A stretch of 64,000 nt of DNA from Lineus longissimus (lineage: Eukaryota; Nemertea; Pilidiophora; Heteronemertea; Lineidae). Within the stretch, counting starts at the first letter, position 1. Every line of letters begins with the position of its first letter. The notes beneath the pieces were generated by a model, which was not told the origin of the DNA, searched no databases, and saw nothing but the letters and a program-made list of their open reading frames with translations. Of the stretch, positions 1-12,800 are shown piece by piece. The position numbers were made by a program, and so were the translations under genes. Where the stretch lies: NCBI RefSeq assembly GCF_910592395.1, contig NC_088322.1, positions 10,659,431 to 10,723,430 of the forward strand. Reading direction: 5' to 3'.

Positions 1-605
1 TCATTAAAAATTTTGCAATATCAGTTGGGATAGTTCCTGAGTGTCACTGAGTTGTGACGCCTCGCAGGCTTATCAGTTGTGGTGTGTCATTAAAATGTTT
101 GCAATATCAGTTGGGACAGTTCCCGAGTGTTGGTTGTGACATCTCGCAGGCTTATCAGTTGTGATGTGTCATTAACAATTTTGTAGTATCAGTTGGGATA
201 GTTCCTGAGTGTCAGTTGTGACATCTCAGAGGCTTATCAGTTGTGATGTGTCATTAACAATTTTGCAATATCAGTTGGGATAGTTCCTGAGTGTCAGTTG
301 GGATGTCGCCAAGGCACCAGTTGTGATGAGACAGTTGGGACAGTTCCTGAGTGTCGGTTGTGATGTCTAGCAGACTCATCAGTGGTGATGTTTCATGATG
401 TCTCCAAGGCAGCAGTTGTGATGAGACGTTTGCAGTATCAGTTAGGACAGTTCCTGAGTGTCAGTTGTGACATCTCGCAGGCTTACAAGTTGTGATGTGT
501 CATTAACAATTTTGCAATATCAGTTGGGATAGTTCCTGAGTGTCAGTTATGATGTCTCCAAGGCACCAGTAGTGATGAGACTTTTGCAGTATCAGTTGAT
601 CATTC
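1..605. repeat. minisatellite, unit about 80-90 bp
   Basis: Tandem degenerate array. Each unit carries the words ATCAGTTGGGATAGTTCC, TGAGTGTCAGTTGTGA, CATCTCGCAGGCTTATCAG and TGTCATTAACAATTTTGCA, often in this order. The word AGTTCCTGAGTGT or a close variant recurs near 30, 120, 200, 280, 345, 450 and 530, so spacing is irregular and some units are truncated. The array runs off the left edge, so its full size is unknown. No coding potential is seen. Confidence 0.9.
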
Positions 606-1864
606 TCCCTGTCTTCGGTCCTGCCTCTCAGACACTCCTTTTTAAATTCGCCTCGTTAGAAAAGCGAGTTAGACTCCCTTGTCAACGATGGTTACCAATG
701 ACGATGCTTGGAGAATTGGGATTGATAACCAACCAAGGATAACCAGGAATTCTCTCCATGTTCTCATTTACTTGTCCGGAAAAGAGGAAGACAACAGCAA
801 TCTTAAGCAGCACAATTACAGCACCATGTGTATTTCAATCTAGAGTGCATAAATCACAGTATCACAGATTATTGGACAAAGGTCACACTTAAGAAGCCAG
901 GATTAACTCGAGGATTAAAACATTTCTTTGAAAAACATCAAAATCCACTCTTATCGGTCTAACCGATCACTTTCTAGGGCAAAGTCTCTTTCCCACATTT
1001 GCCTCAGACATGATTTATATTCCAATAGATTTTTGGTAAATGAAAAAAAAGACAATTTCTCTCTGGTTGGACTTGTATCAGACAATTCTCTGATAAATAT
1101 TTCTTTCCTCCACACGCAGATTTCTCTCACACCATGTGGTCACAGGGGTGTGAAACACCAAATCAAAAAAATCCAAAGGCCACAAAAAATTACAACGCAA
1201 TGAACTCAGATGGTGCAGGCCTCTAAAATCATGAAGAACAAAAAATCACACATTCTGTCAATAACCAACAAGGTACCCCTTAATAGCTCACTAAGTATAA
1301 ACAGCTGCAGGAGAAGGTGTCTTATGGACTATGGTACAGTCTACAGAACAGAAAGAGCCAGTTTCTAAATGACAACCAGCATTACTACTAAAAGCCTAGA
1401 ATACCCTGATTGTAAGACCTATCAAAACTATAAATAATATTGTGTATACGTTGGCACTATTTAGCCAGTTTTGGTGCATCGGTTTCACATAGGCCTACAT
1501 CCTGGCACCACTTGTTTTCAATACACTCCGCCTCTTGATATTTCAAACGAGGTAGGAGTATCAAAAACCTGTATCTCAGGATGGTAGGCCTATTGTATGT
1601 TATTTTGGCCTTCAGCCCGATAGACAGCATCTACACAGTTTGTAAGACAAATACAAAAATATAGATATCTTTTGAAGCGAATACATACAACAGTTGTATA
1701 AAATAAAATCTAACAAAATATTCAACTATTAAAAGAATATAACAGATGCAGTAGCAGAACTGACCAACAGAATATCGGTGTCCTTATAGGCGGTGCTGAT
1801 TTTCATTCGAGTATGCGCCGCATCACAACAGTGCCACGTCACGGCGGCCGGGTTGAAAATGAAA
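606..1864. other. 3' flank of the LRR-Death gene, no gene seen
   Basis: AT-rich sequence between the minisatellite and the last codon of the minus-strand LRR-Death gene. It probably contains that gene's 3' UTR next to 1865. The 91-codon open frame at 928-1203 (+) has low-complexity composition and no recognisable motif, and I do not call it a gene. Confidence 0.4.
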
Positions 1865-4278
1865 TCACAGGCGCACAGCCTGTGAGTAAATCTTCATCGC
1901 ATACAACTTCTCAGACACACTCTCGAACCCGACTATATGAGTGATTCTAATCAACTCATCAACAGTTGCGTCCTTGTCTCTGAATTCCCGCCAAAATAAC
2001 ATGGCATTGTAAATCCTGTCCTTCAGGCTTGAATTGCCGTGATATTTCGCTTCCAGTTCCTGCATATTGTCGTCGGGGAACTTGAACTTTTTCATGAGGT
2101 GGCGGAGTTCGTGCTTGTCCAACATGGTTGCCATAACATTGAACATCTTCTTCAAGAGGAGGTCTGAAAGTAATGAACAAGGGTTCAACAGTTTCTTCGA
2201 TTAAAAGTTAGGAGGAATGTTTTATCAAATATTGTCCAAAACAAAATTATGTTTTCTGGCTGTTTTCAGCCATCAATGATATAATTCTATGTGCTTTTTT
2301 AAATTAAATTAAATTTAAAAATGTTTAGACTTAAATTTGTAAAATAATGTCATGATTTTTATTTTAATTAACACCCACCTTCATGCTCCAAAGCCTTCCG
2401 TATAAAGCATCCAATCGGCTGCAACACACCGCTGACACACACATCCATGGGAGGTGTCTTTAACGGGTTGCCCTGGAGACGAAGATCCTTCAAGTTCTTG
2501 AGATCCTCAAACCTGCGGGGCAAATCCTCCATGTTGTTTTCTTGTAGTTGCAGTGTCTCGAGCTGCACCATCGTGCAGATGGATTCCGGGAGTGCCTTGA
2601 TTTGGTTGTGGTGGGCCGACAATGTCACTAGATTCTTGATATCGCAAAGTGTCACTGGAAACCCCCTTATCTCGTTATTTTCAATATAGAGGTGATGTAG
2701 TGGGGACAGTCCAATCTCCTCTGGTAGAAGTTTGACCTTGGCACCACTGGACTGGTCAAAGTAGAATGTGGTAAGGTTTGGGATGAAACAAACCTGGACT
2801 GGGAACTCTTGGAACTGGTTGTTGGACAGGTCTAATTCTGTAAGACCCGTCATACGATTTACCTCGTCTTGTACGTCCTCCAGGACATTTTCAGCCAAAT
2901 CGAGGAATTGGAGATCTGTAAGTGAGCATAACTCAAATGGGAAATGTTCCAGGCGGTTTTTATTGAGATGCAGAACACGGAGGCTATCTAGTTGCGAGAA
3001 TTCCTTAGGTAGAGTCGAGATTTGGTTCCCTTCGATATTCAGGACCTCCAAGCTGTGTAGGTTCGTAATGCTCTGTGGGAAATACTCGAAGCGGTTATTG
3101 CTGACGTTGAGTTCTCGGAGTTTCGGCAGGCTGCCGAGTTCGCCCGGGAGTTCGAAGAGATGGTTGTTCTTCAGCATGAGGATCTCAAGTTCGTTAAGGG
3201 AGCAGATTGCATTCGGCAAGGAGCTCAAAAAGTTGTCTTGGAGCATCAGTGTCGTAATCTTTCTGAGATTAACGACTTCGACAGGAAGTGATGTGAGCTT
3301 GTTCCGGCCGAGGTAAATCATATGTAGGTCGGAGCAGAAACAGAACTCCTCCGGTATCGTGCTGATATTGTTGTCACCCAAATACACCTCCTTCAGACTG
3401 AAGAACTCGGCAATGTGCGGTGGGATTTCTGACAATCTATTGCCCTCGAGCCCAAGAACCTGCAACTGTTTCAATTCACATATTTCATCCGGGAGATACT
3501 CAAGTTTGTTATTGTTAAAACCAAGAGTTTGTAGGTTCGTGAGTTTGGAAATTTCTTCGGGAATCGTACTAATGTTATTATCTGATAAACCCAAGTCCTC
3601 GAGATTCTCCAACCAGAAGAGTTGGATCGGGATGAATTCAAACTCATTGTCATCCAACTGGAGCTGGCGAAGTTCGAATAAGTTCTCTAATTCACGTGGC
3701 ATATTGGTCATGTAGTTTCCCCTCAAGAACAAACGCGTTAAACCTTTGAGGTGACATACCTCGGGCGCGAGAAAAGAGAGCTTATTTTCGTCAAGCCCAA
3801 GAATCTGAAGACGTTTTAACCGGCATATCTCCTTTGGGATTTGTTCTACTTGATTATTATGCATGAGTAGAACCTCCAGTTCCTCCAATCGTAAGACCTC
3901 ATCCTGAATCTCCGTGAAACGATTATTGCTAAGAAAAAGTCGCCGGAGTTCCTCAAGTTTGCGGAAATTTTCCGGCAGTTCTGAAATCTTGTTTCCCGAG
4001 AGGTCGAGTGCATGGAGCTGTTTTAGATCAAAGAGATGCTCGCTAACCTCTGTCAAGTCATTATTTGCTAAGTCCAGTACTTCCAGGTGTTCTAGGAGTC
4101 CTATATCCTCTGGAATACTTTTGAAGTTATTGCCTTTGAGGTTGAGAATGTGGACTTGCTCTAGTCGCAGCACCTCTGCAGGGATTTCACTCAGGTTGCA
4201 CTCGCTGAGATTCAAGGCGTACTGCCCGGACGGAAGCTGATGCAGCCGCGTGAAGATGTCCAGTTGAGTCTCCACCAT
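1865..4278 (-). CDS. leucine-rich repeat and Death domain protein (LRRD-like)
   Basis: Two coding exons: 4278-2379 and 2163-1865 (minus). The first ends at a CATGAAG|GTGGGT donor and the second starts after a CTTTCAG acceptor; the phase-1 junction joins cleanly and removes a short read-through tail present in the unspliced frame. The product is 732 aa. From about residue 20 to 610 it is a solenoid of roughly 25 leucine-rich repeats of about 23 residues with the pattern LxxLxLxxNxLxxLPxxI. The second exon encodes a helical C-terminus of about 90 residues (FPDDNMQELEAKY, then LFWREFRDKDATVDELI) that fits the Death-domain fold. There is no signal peptide or membrane segment, so it is probably a cytoplasmic adaptor. 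The order resembles vertebrate LRRD1 and the LRR-Death part of PIDD, without the ZU5 domains of PIDD. Its start is 2.4 kb from DNAJC13 in divergent orientation. The LRR call is firm, the Death domain likely, the orthology open. Confidence 0.85.
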
Positions 4279-4469
4279 CTTGAAAGGCGCCTAAAAAGAC
4301 AAGGAAAATAGAATAAAAACAAAAAAGAGACGAAGTGGGTAAAACTTAAGATGCAGTCGAAGTACCTGCAGGATATAGCACCTGGAAATTTTGATTAAGA
4401 GCTCTGCAATTGAAAGATTATGGATAAGATTGCAGAACAAATCTATGTAATCTATCCCAGTGGAATGTC

Positions 4470-4870
4470 TATCCTCTCCCGGTTGGATTCTATGCTTTCC
4501 AATATCTACATCAGCTGTTCTCTCCAAGGGTATCTAATATCTCAGCATATGTTAACCTTATCTTTATTCTCTACCAGTGTTACTTCCAAGCGGGATCCCT
4601 TCTCCCACGGGTTATCTATTCTTTCCCAATGGGATCACTATTCTCGACCAAGGGAATCACTCTGGCAGCTCTATCTCTCCAGGGATATCAGTAATCTCTG
4701 TGCGAGACTGATAATTCTTCAATTATTCTCCTCCCGTTTGATCAAAATCCTCTCCCTGATGAAATTTCATTCTTTCCCACTAGGATCTTCCCAGTGTGAG
4801 TTCTATTCTCTCCAAAGGGGATCCATTATAACTGTGCTGATGATATCTATTCTCTCCTCCATGTAGTCAT
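4470..4870. repeat. degenerate short-period repeat (CTATTCTCTCC..GGGATC words)
   Basis: Variants of TATTCTCTCCA and GGGATC recur every 25-35 bp, for example near 4580, 4615, 4635, 4795 and 4850. This looks like an old, decayed simple or minisatellite array in the 5' flank of the LRR-Death gene. Confidence 0.5.
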
Positions 4871-4884
4871 AGTGAGATCTCTAA

Positions 4885-5055
4885 TACTGCAACTGGGAGT
4901 GGGACTCCTGCACTGGGGGTGAATATATGGCCCCCAATGGGTCTGAACTGGGAATGAATACATCGCTCCCACTGGGAGTGAATACATGGCTCCCAATGAA
5001 TCTCCACTGGGCGCGAACACATTGCTCCCACTGGGACTCCATTGGGAGAGCACAT
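4885..5055. repeat. degenerate tandem repeat, unit about 30-60 bp
   Basis: Words such as CACTGGGAGTGAATACA and TGGCTCCCAATG repeat five to six times in alternating forms (CTCCCACTGGGA, CCCCCAATGGGT). The CTCCCA/TGGGAG words make the unit partly palindromic. The overlapping open frames here, on either strand, come from the repeat and are not genes. Confidence 0.65.
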
Positions 5056-5059
5056 GATG

Positions 5060-6677
5060 CAATTAATGAAGTAATGTTGTTTATTAGTCTGTAGTGCATA
5101 CTACATCACTCATATATGAAGTGATTGATATTGGTCGGACTTACTGCATGCATTGGATAGCTACAACACAGCTACATGCAAGTAGGCCCTACAATGAATG
5201 TATGTAACAGCTCGATAGAGCTAGCTTTCAATAGTCTACTTACTCTACTATATAGTCCACATCATGTATGCTAAACCCAAAAACTGAAAAAGTCGACTCG
5301 GGAAAGCTTACCGAAGACAGAGATTAATCAGTGCTTATGTGATCTTCACACATGTTTACAAAAACAAACAAAACAGTTAAAGGAACAATACCTGAATTAA
5401 CCAGAATAAGAGGATTTAAAGGCCCCTAGTTACCAAGGGCACATGTTTTGGTTACTATGAATTTAAAGGGACACGGAAATAACCGAACTGACATTCCGGA
5501 ATATCCCGAGAATGAAGTGGGAGGAAATCTCGCGCATGCTCCAGATCAAGCCAAGATGGCGACAGTCTTGTGGCACTCGGAAATTTCAACCGAGCCTCAG
5601 AAAAAAACGATTTTCTCATAAATCGTTGAAATTATAGCTGTGTCATTTGGACAAGAAAAAGACAAATACTAGGTGCGTCCAATGACACCAACCTTTTATC
5701 GCTGGTCCTTCGGACTCTCCTACAATCGCTCATTCTTTCTGAAAATTTTCGTCACTTTCCGATTCCTCGATTCTATCTTTGGTGTATTTCCTTGTTGGTA
5801 AATAAGCTTTTGTAATCTGTTGTTATCAGGTGATCGATTCTTTTTGTCCTAGGCTGATTGAACGTTAGTCATGTGAGTCTTGTGATTGACTCGAAGGAAA
5901 CAACAGTCGCTCCACTGACTGCATTGACAGCAGTTTCAAATGACAAAGTGGGGCCTGACTTGTCAAACTAAACTTTCACTCCAACATATAACCGAACCTG
6001 AAAGGGAAGACTAAAAGCCTAAGGACGGAGTGGTTAGTTTTCATAACGACGACGTCACACATCATGGTTAAAGTTTACAATCCCATATCGCTTGTTTGCT
6101 TTCCCTTTTCAAGTTTTTGGCAAATATTGTAGACGAATCAATCCAGATCCATCATCAATCATTTGTCCATGATGATGATGATGACAGATCAGGTAGGCCT
6201 ACCGCGCATATAGGCCTAGGCCTATAGGCTACCATAAATGAGAGGTAGGCCTATTGTTAAGACTGCAGCACCTGCATCATTGTGTTTATCTTGAGACAAA
6301 GTTAACTTGTTTTTACCCCCGACCTAACCATGTTTATGCTGACCCAACATATAACCAATATCATCGCTCTGTGTCTGATGCAATTTGAAGCAAAACACGA
6401 GTTAAATATTTCCCAGCTATATATCTTTGGAGAGGGTTCATACAGGTGCCGTCATATTGGCAGAATTTACTACTCCTCTTCATCGCCTGTTGAAAATCTC
6501 CCTAGACTGACACAAGGTAGCTCAGATTGTGCACATAAAAATTCTCTTGATCTTATTTCCGCATTGATAAATGACTCCAACTTCTCCAGTTCATGGTCAC
6601 TAGCTAGCGTATCTAATTTGGTACCACTTCTCCAGTTCATATTATGTACTGGTACTTGATTCTTTGTTTCCTTCCAG
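5060..6677. other. divergent intergenic region with probable DNAJC13 promoter and 5' UTR
   Basis: It lies between the minus-strand LRR-Death start and the first coding exon of DNAJC13. The coding exon of DNAJC13 opens at a splice acceptor (CTTCCAG ending at 6677), so at least one non-coding first exon must lie in this stretch. A GATCAG|GTAGGC donor at about 6192 is one possible end for it. No other gene is seen. Confidence 0.5.
5551..5562 (+). promoter_or_regulatory. YY1-like core promoter element (candidate)
   Basis: The sequence CCAAGATGGCGAC matches the AAGATGGCGGC-type element that YY1 binds just downstream of the start site in many TATA-less housekeeping promoters of animals. It sits 1.1 kb upstream of the DNAJC13 start codon, in the correct orientation, where a non-coding first exon is expected. 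Motif match only. Confidence 0.35.
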
Positions 6678-6684
6678 ACTAATC

Positions 6685-6792
6685 ATGGCGAACACAAGCC
6701 CTCTCATGAAGGAAAATAAGGACTTGTCCTGTTACTTTGTCACCAAGCACTCGTGGCGTGGCAAGTAAGTGAAAAAACAGCATGACTGGAAG

Positions 6793-6827
<35 letters not shown>

Positions 6828-9800
6828 TTATCAATCAATCAATCTTATCAATCAATCAATCAAGATTTTTCATTTATTTCTTAAGACCAACGCAAAGGAA
6901 TAAAGTCTACCTATGCCAAGAGAAACTGAAATCATGGCTAAAAATGAGAAATTTATTTCAAACAAAATGTTTAAATTTTTCCACATGCTTGTTCTTCAGG
7001 TATAAGAGGGTCTTCTCTGTCGGCACTCTTGGTATTACAACATACAATCCAAACTCATTAGAAGTCACCAATCAGGTGGGTACATATTCAGCTGCTAACA
7101 GGTTTACTGAAAGTTTTAAATGCGCTGCTAATATAGATAATTTTAGGAGTACAAATACTCATTTTGACAAACACTGATGGAGATCAAATACACCTTGACT
7201 GCTGGATTTTGTAATGGTAAATGACTTGGAAGTACTCATTAGATATTGGTAGAACTCCACCGAATACTGCAAATGAGACAGAATCTGTCAGTTTTTGAGG
7301 TGTCCTCGTGGATGTTGTACAGAAAGGTTGTACTTAAAACTCGCTGGGTTAACTTCTTGGCTGCTCTAGGTATTTCATGACTGCCTGTACTTTTCATAAC
7401 CAGTCGCCTGTATTCTTCCAGTGGCCGTACAATGAGGTAATCAGTATTGTGCCGAGTGTTAAGTCGCCAACCAACAATGAGTTCCTCATCACCATGAAGC
7501 GTGGCAACAAGAAAGTGGACACCATGAAGTTTTCCACGGACCACAGAGCTGATGTGCTCACCGAGGCTCTGGTAAGTAGATAGCATTTTTATGACAGATG
7601 TAGATACTGGTACCATTTCTAAAAAAATAAAGAGGTAAATTGAAAAAAAATGCTTGGAATCGTGGTTGTAAGTAGTAGACTTATGAACAACCTAAATCAG
7701 TCAAAGTTTGTTTCAGCCACGAATTTAGGTTCCGGATTGCCCTCAGTCCTCATGTACATTCATGGCTGCTAGGTCATAGTACTTTGCTTTCAATACCATT
7801 ACCTCTCAAACATAGCAGTTGCATATTTAAATAAAAACGCTTCAGTGAATTGTAATTTGATGTTTTCAGTTAGTTGACAGTTGTTTTAGATTTCTCTCCA
7901 ATCTTTCCAGCGCTTTAGAAAATTGTTCACTGAGAAGAATGGGACAACCAAGCGGTTTAATGCTTACAAGTGTCATTGGTCAGAGACCCGTGTACCGGTC
8001 ATCTTGGAGGTCAACCAGGGCTCACTGGACCAGCTTCATCCGGCCACAGGGTGCTGTCTCTGTTCGTACGATTACAAGGATATGGAAGGATTGACGCAGG
8101 TTTCGGATTATCCTGGGGGCGTAGCTGTGATACACGGTGGATTCAGTCGACTGGTGAGTATCTTGTCTACAGCACGGTTGGTTTGGATTTTGGTAATTCA
8201 AAGCTTGGCCTACTGGCAAATTAGTTCAAGTTCATATAGACACTTTTCCATGGACAAGGCCTTGCTCATAGCACTTCGACTAGGAGAGTCTTCCAGCTGA
8301 TGTTATATGCCCAATAGACGACATTCAAAAAAGGAAATCTTTGTATACATCTTGACTGTGCTCATGCCATGCACCCACGTGTGATGCGCATCTGATATTA
8401 CACGCTGATCGACTTCGAGTGCAGTCTTTACTTGATGAAATGTTACATGATGTGAATGTGATGTTAATCCAAGGAAGTTTTTAATAGAATTCTGCAAAAG
8501 TTATAATTTTCAGGCCTACGCGGTATCATTAGAGTTATTTTAGAAATTCCTTTTCTTTGTGAATTTTCTATTTATATTTTTGGTCAAAAAACGACACTTG
8601 ATTATTGTATTCCAGCACTTGTTTGCCCTGGATCAGAGAGAGGAACTGATCAAGGCATTACAAGAAAGCGCTGGTGCTTACGTGGGTATCGCAATCAAAC
8701 AGCGGAAGGAGCCAATTAAACATGACCAGTTTCTTGAACACAAGTTTGGAAAATACAGGTATGTTTATAAAAAGAACATGCATACAGCCTACCCTTCTTC
8801 AATCTTGTCTAATGGGGTTTTCGAAGGGCATTACAGTTACGCAATGCACTAGTAATTTAACTTCCTAAATGCCAAAAGGCCCTGAAGGCTAAAAAGATGT
8901 GAAATATCTGTGTTATTTTTGCAATTGTGTTGAAATTATCTGTGTTTTTTAGAAGAGCTGCTGCATTTAAAAGGTATCTTTCAGATAAGAAATGTGTCAG
9001 TCTTCGTAGGAATTCCTTCTTGCTATTCTCCCCCTAAAATTGCATTGTTTCTTACAGCACGGATGAAGCTCTCACTTCTTACGCAGAATTCATCGTTCAA
9101 AAAGTAGAGTCAAGAAATGTGGACCCGGTGCGCCGGACGCTATGTCTGACTGAGACATGTCTGGTTGAGAGAGACCCATCCACCTATAATGTGGTGACGT
9201 GTAAACCATTATGTGATGTGAGTATTCCTCAGGTGGTGTAGACTCAAGATCTGAGCTTAGCACTGGGAGGGATGGGGTTCAACTCCTTTTAGTCTGGCAG
9301 TTGTTTTTAACAGGGGTTAGTCTGTTTGTACCCACACCGAGTTGTAAAATTGATTACTTTTATTTCATATTTTCTAATCTCGTGTTTTTTTCACAGGTAT
9401 TTGCTCTCGTGCGAGATCAAGAGAACCCTCAGAAGTTCAGCGTGGAGTATGTGAAAGGGGCGATACGCAGCTACACGTCGACAGACAGGTAAAACTTACC
9501 TTCTCTGCCCGGTTGTTTAAAAGCACGAAAGTCACGTTATCCTTAACGGTTATGTTAAGTATCCTCGAGGACGTTAACTCTTTCAGTTAAACCCATTAAA
9601 ATGTTCACGTTAAGACTTAACGTCTCCAGTAACGCTAACATGGTTTTGAACTACTCAGCCCTGTTCTGTAATAATGTGCACTTTTCGAGTGAACAGGAGA
9701 CATTTGGGCGCACTTTTGTTGATGGGTAGTATTTCACAATTACACTGCAGAGTGCCCTGTACTACCAGTGAATGCATAGTATTGAGTTTATGCGGTGGCG

Positions 9801-12800
9801 ATATCTGCAGCGTGTTGTGAGAGGTCATGAGATGCTTTCTGATTATGCATTGTGCAGTTCATAGATTTTGCAAATAATTTCTCTTTTCCGAGAGGAAAAT
9901 TTATGTACAGCTGTTTTTTACAGTAAGGGCACATTTTTTTATTTGTTGGAATGCGAATCCCCCTGGGATCATTTTCCGGAAAGTGGAAAAAAATAAAATT
10001 CCCGATTTTTCCGGTTTTTGACACACTTTTTCCTCCCCCGGCCATAAAATAGGGAGAAATGAAAAAACATTTTTCCGACGACCAATTTCAACCAATTTTT
10101 ATTTTGTTGGGTCCCCTTGTATGATCTGAGACAAAAATTGAAAAATAGGCATGATTTTATTTTATTTCCTCCACCCACATAGATTTTGAGTCTGATGGAA
10201 TTTTTTTAAATTCCTGCCCCACTTAGGTTTTGGATCTGAAGTTTCATAATCCAACTTATTAAAAACGTGTGGCCTAAATATAATTTCCGTGTCCTGGTTA
10301 CCTAGTTGACAGTTCAAAGTCTATGTCCCTTTGTGTTTATGCTATGGAAGAAACATTGGCAAATGCCACCATCAAAAAGATAATTTCAGCCATGTGCGAT
10401 TCTGCTAACCGTAGATTAAAAAATATATACGAGGTCTTTCTTTGGCAGGGATGCATTAATAGCGTCAGTATTAGACGGTGTGAGAGCGTCGGGGAATCGA
10501 GACGTCTGTGTCAAAATGAGGCTGACCAGGAGAGGCTGCCGACTAGGTGAGTCCAGAGCAATATGTTGTTGATCTTGACAATTTTTTTCATGTTAGGAAG
10601 TAGCAAAGATTGATATGATGAAGACTAGTGGTGTTCGGGTTAGGGTCTGAGGTGTTGGGTGTGAACCCCCTTTGAGTTTGAGTTCTGAATGAGGGACTCT
10701 GACGGATTTGTCGGGTTGTTTTAGGACCACTTTGGTTGGGCAGCGCCTTGATCAAGCTTTGGAAATGTGCTTTATAAAATGTTATGTATACATTAATGCC
10801 CTGGTGTTCCTACATAAAGATGTGGGGTCGTGACGGATGTTGTAAGGCTATTTGACATTTGGCCTCCACTGATGTTGACTCTGATATGACTGGAGGCTTT
10901 TGTTGGACCCAGAATTTCAGAGCACCAAATGTTTATATTGCTAAATGTTGGTGAGCTCATAGTTAGAAAGGGTTAACTCAATTTCTTTCCCTCTTTCAGG
11001 ACCATTCACTGTGCCAGTGGATGAAGAGGTGGAGAGTCAACATATGAAATTCATTCAGGCTCCTACGGGTACGTCAATGTAGTTGATATACTTGATAGAG
11101 ATTTCTACATACCTATGAATATTTGTGTTTAAGACATAGAATGAACCTAAACTTTCACTTAAAAATCTGTCTTAGAATTCTTCATGGTCAGTTACTTGTC
11201 AATTAAAGGGATTCCCCTCTTTTCAGTCGTTGGGCCTTTAGTCTCCTCTGCAGCCTTCTCACTCTTTCCTCACAGATATATCATTATACATTTTAGATGG
11301 TATGAATTTCGCTGGTGCAGTGGAACGATTCAATGCCAACATATCATACAGCGGGTTGCTACATGCTGTCACTCAGGATGTAAGTATTGTCTCTCAATAT
11401 CATCAAGCAGTGTAAACAAGTTTATAACTTCGGCAGACTTCTCATTGAAAGAAAATCACATCTAATACTTCACTTTTTTCCAGGGGCTATTTGCCGAGAA
11501 CAAAGAGAAGTTGATCAATGGGACGCTATCAGCATTGCTAGACCGCCAGGGTGACCAGAACACCATCTCTGCCGAAGACTTGGAGGCCCAATTCCATGCA
11601 CTACGAAGACTGGTCGCATCAAAAGCGGGATTCCAGGCCTTTACGTCGATGCCTAAGTAAGTGTGGGGACATGATAGATTTTCTATCAGTGTTGCTTGAC
11701 CAGAGCATCACCTCTACTGAAGACTTGGAAGGCACGGTTCTATGGCTCAATACTGGCCACAACAAAAGCAGGATTTAGGCTTTCATGTCAGTGCCGAAGT
11801 ATTAGTTACCGGTATGTGCAGTGGATTTATCACTCTCAAAATTATAGCAATCGCTCTTCTTTTACGAGTTTTCTCATGTCTTCTGTGTTTGGTTTGTTCC
11901 AGAATGAGGGAGAGTGTAGGCCTGAAGGTGGTGAAGGCCTTGAAGAGGAATGATGATGGCGTGACTCATGCTGCAATTGACATGCTAAATGCCCTTATGC
12001 AGGTAGGTGTGTCGCTGCTGTTGACAGTGCAGTGCTGTTAGGTCTTGTGACTCCGATTTTAGCCAATTTAATTTTTTAAGATTCGAATGTGGTTGACAGT
12101 ACAAATGAATTTGCCAGTTGGATTTGTAAATATCTTATCAACATCCCTTTTCAGCCAATGCACGATGATTATGATCTCCGTCGAGAGCAGATGAACAAGG
12201 CATCGTTGATGTCATCAAAGAAATTCTTAGAAAATCTTCTCGACATGTTTAAGAACCATGTGGTAAACGATTATGCCATTTCTGCATGTTTGTTAGTGTG
12301 TTTTTTTGCTAGGCAAAGATAGCTGAACATTTTAAGCAAATACACCGCAATTGTTAAAAAAGTGCGAAAAAGCATGGTGTTTTATCGAGCAGAGTCGCTG
12401 AAGACATTTTGGAATGTCCTGCTATGAAATGCTGTTGTGAATTTGTCAGCCTCAGAAATGTTGAGCTATCTTCTGGTGGTTTGGGTTGGCCAGATTTAGA
12501 TTATGCTTGGAGCTTATGAGCCCTTCTTTTCTCAAATTTCTTCCATCTCTTTTCTGTGGTTGAAGTTGCATGCAAATATATAAAACACAACCAACTGGAC
12601 CAATTTAGGACACTGAACCTTGTAGCCTTGGAGAGTTCAGAAAATAAACAGATGTTTTCAAAATTTCTTCTCCATCAAACGGGTTTCTTAAAAATCTAAA
12701 TTTGGCCCCAAAAACCATTGAAAGCTGCAGGGAATGATCACCCTTCCCAGCAGGTTTTATGCCTAGTTCTATATTTAAAAGTTTGTCTCCGCACTCTTAG

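Noticed and set aside
1-605. Possible CRISPR array or other direct-repeat locus
   Set aside because: The units are contiguous, diverged and of uneven length, with no unique spacers; the organism is an animal.
2368-2378. Unspliced C-terminus (EGGC and stop) of the LRR frame
   Set aside because: A GTGGGT donor lies just before it and the next exon continues in phase with a Death-like domain.
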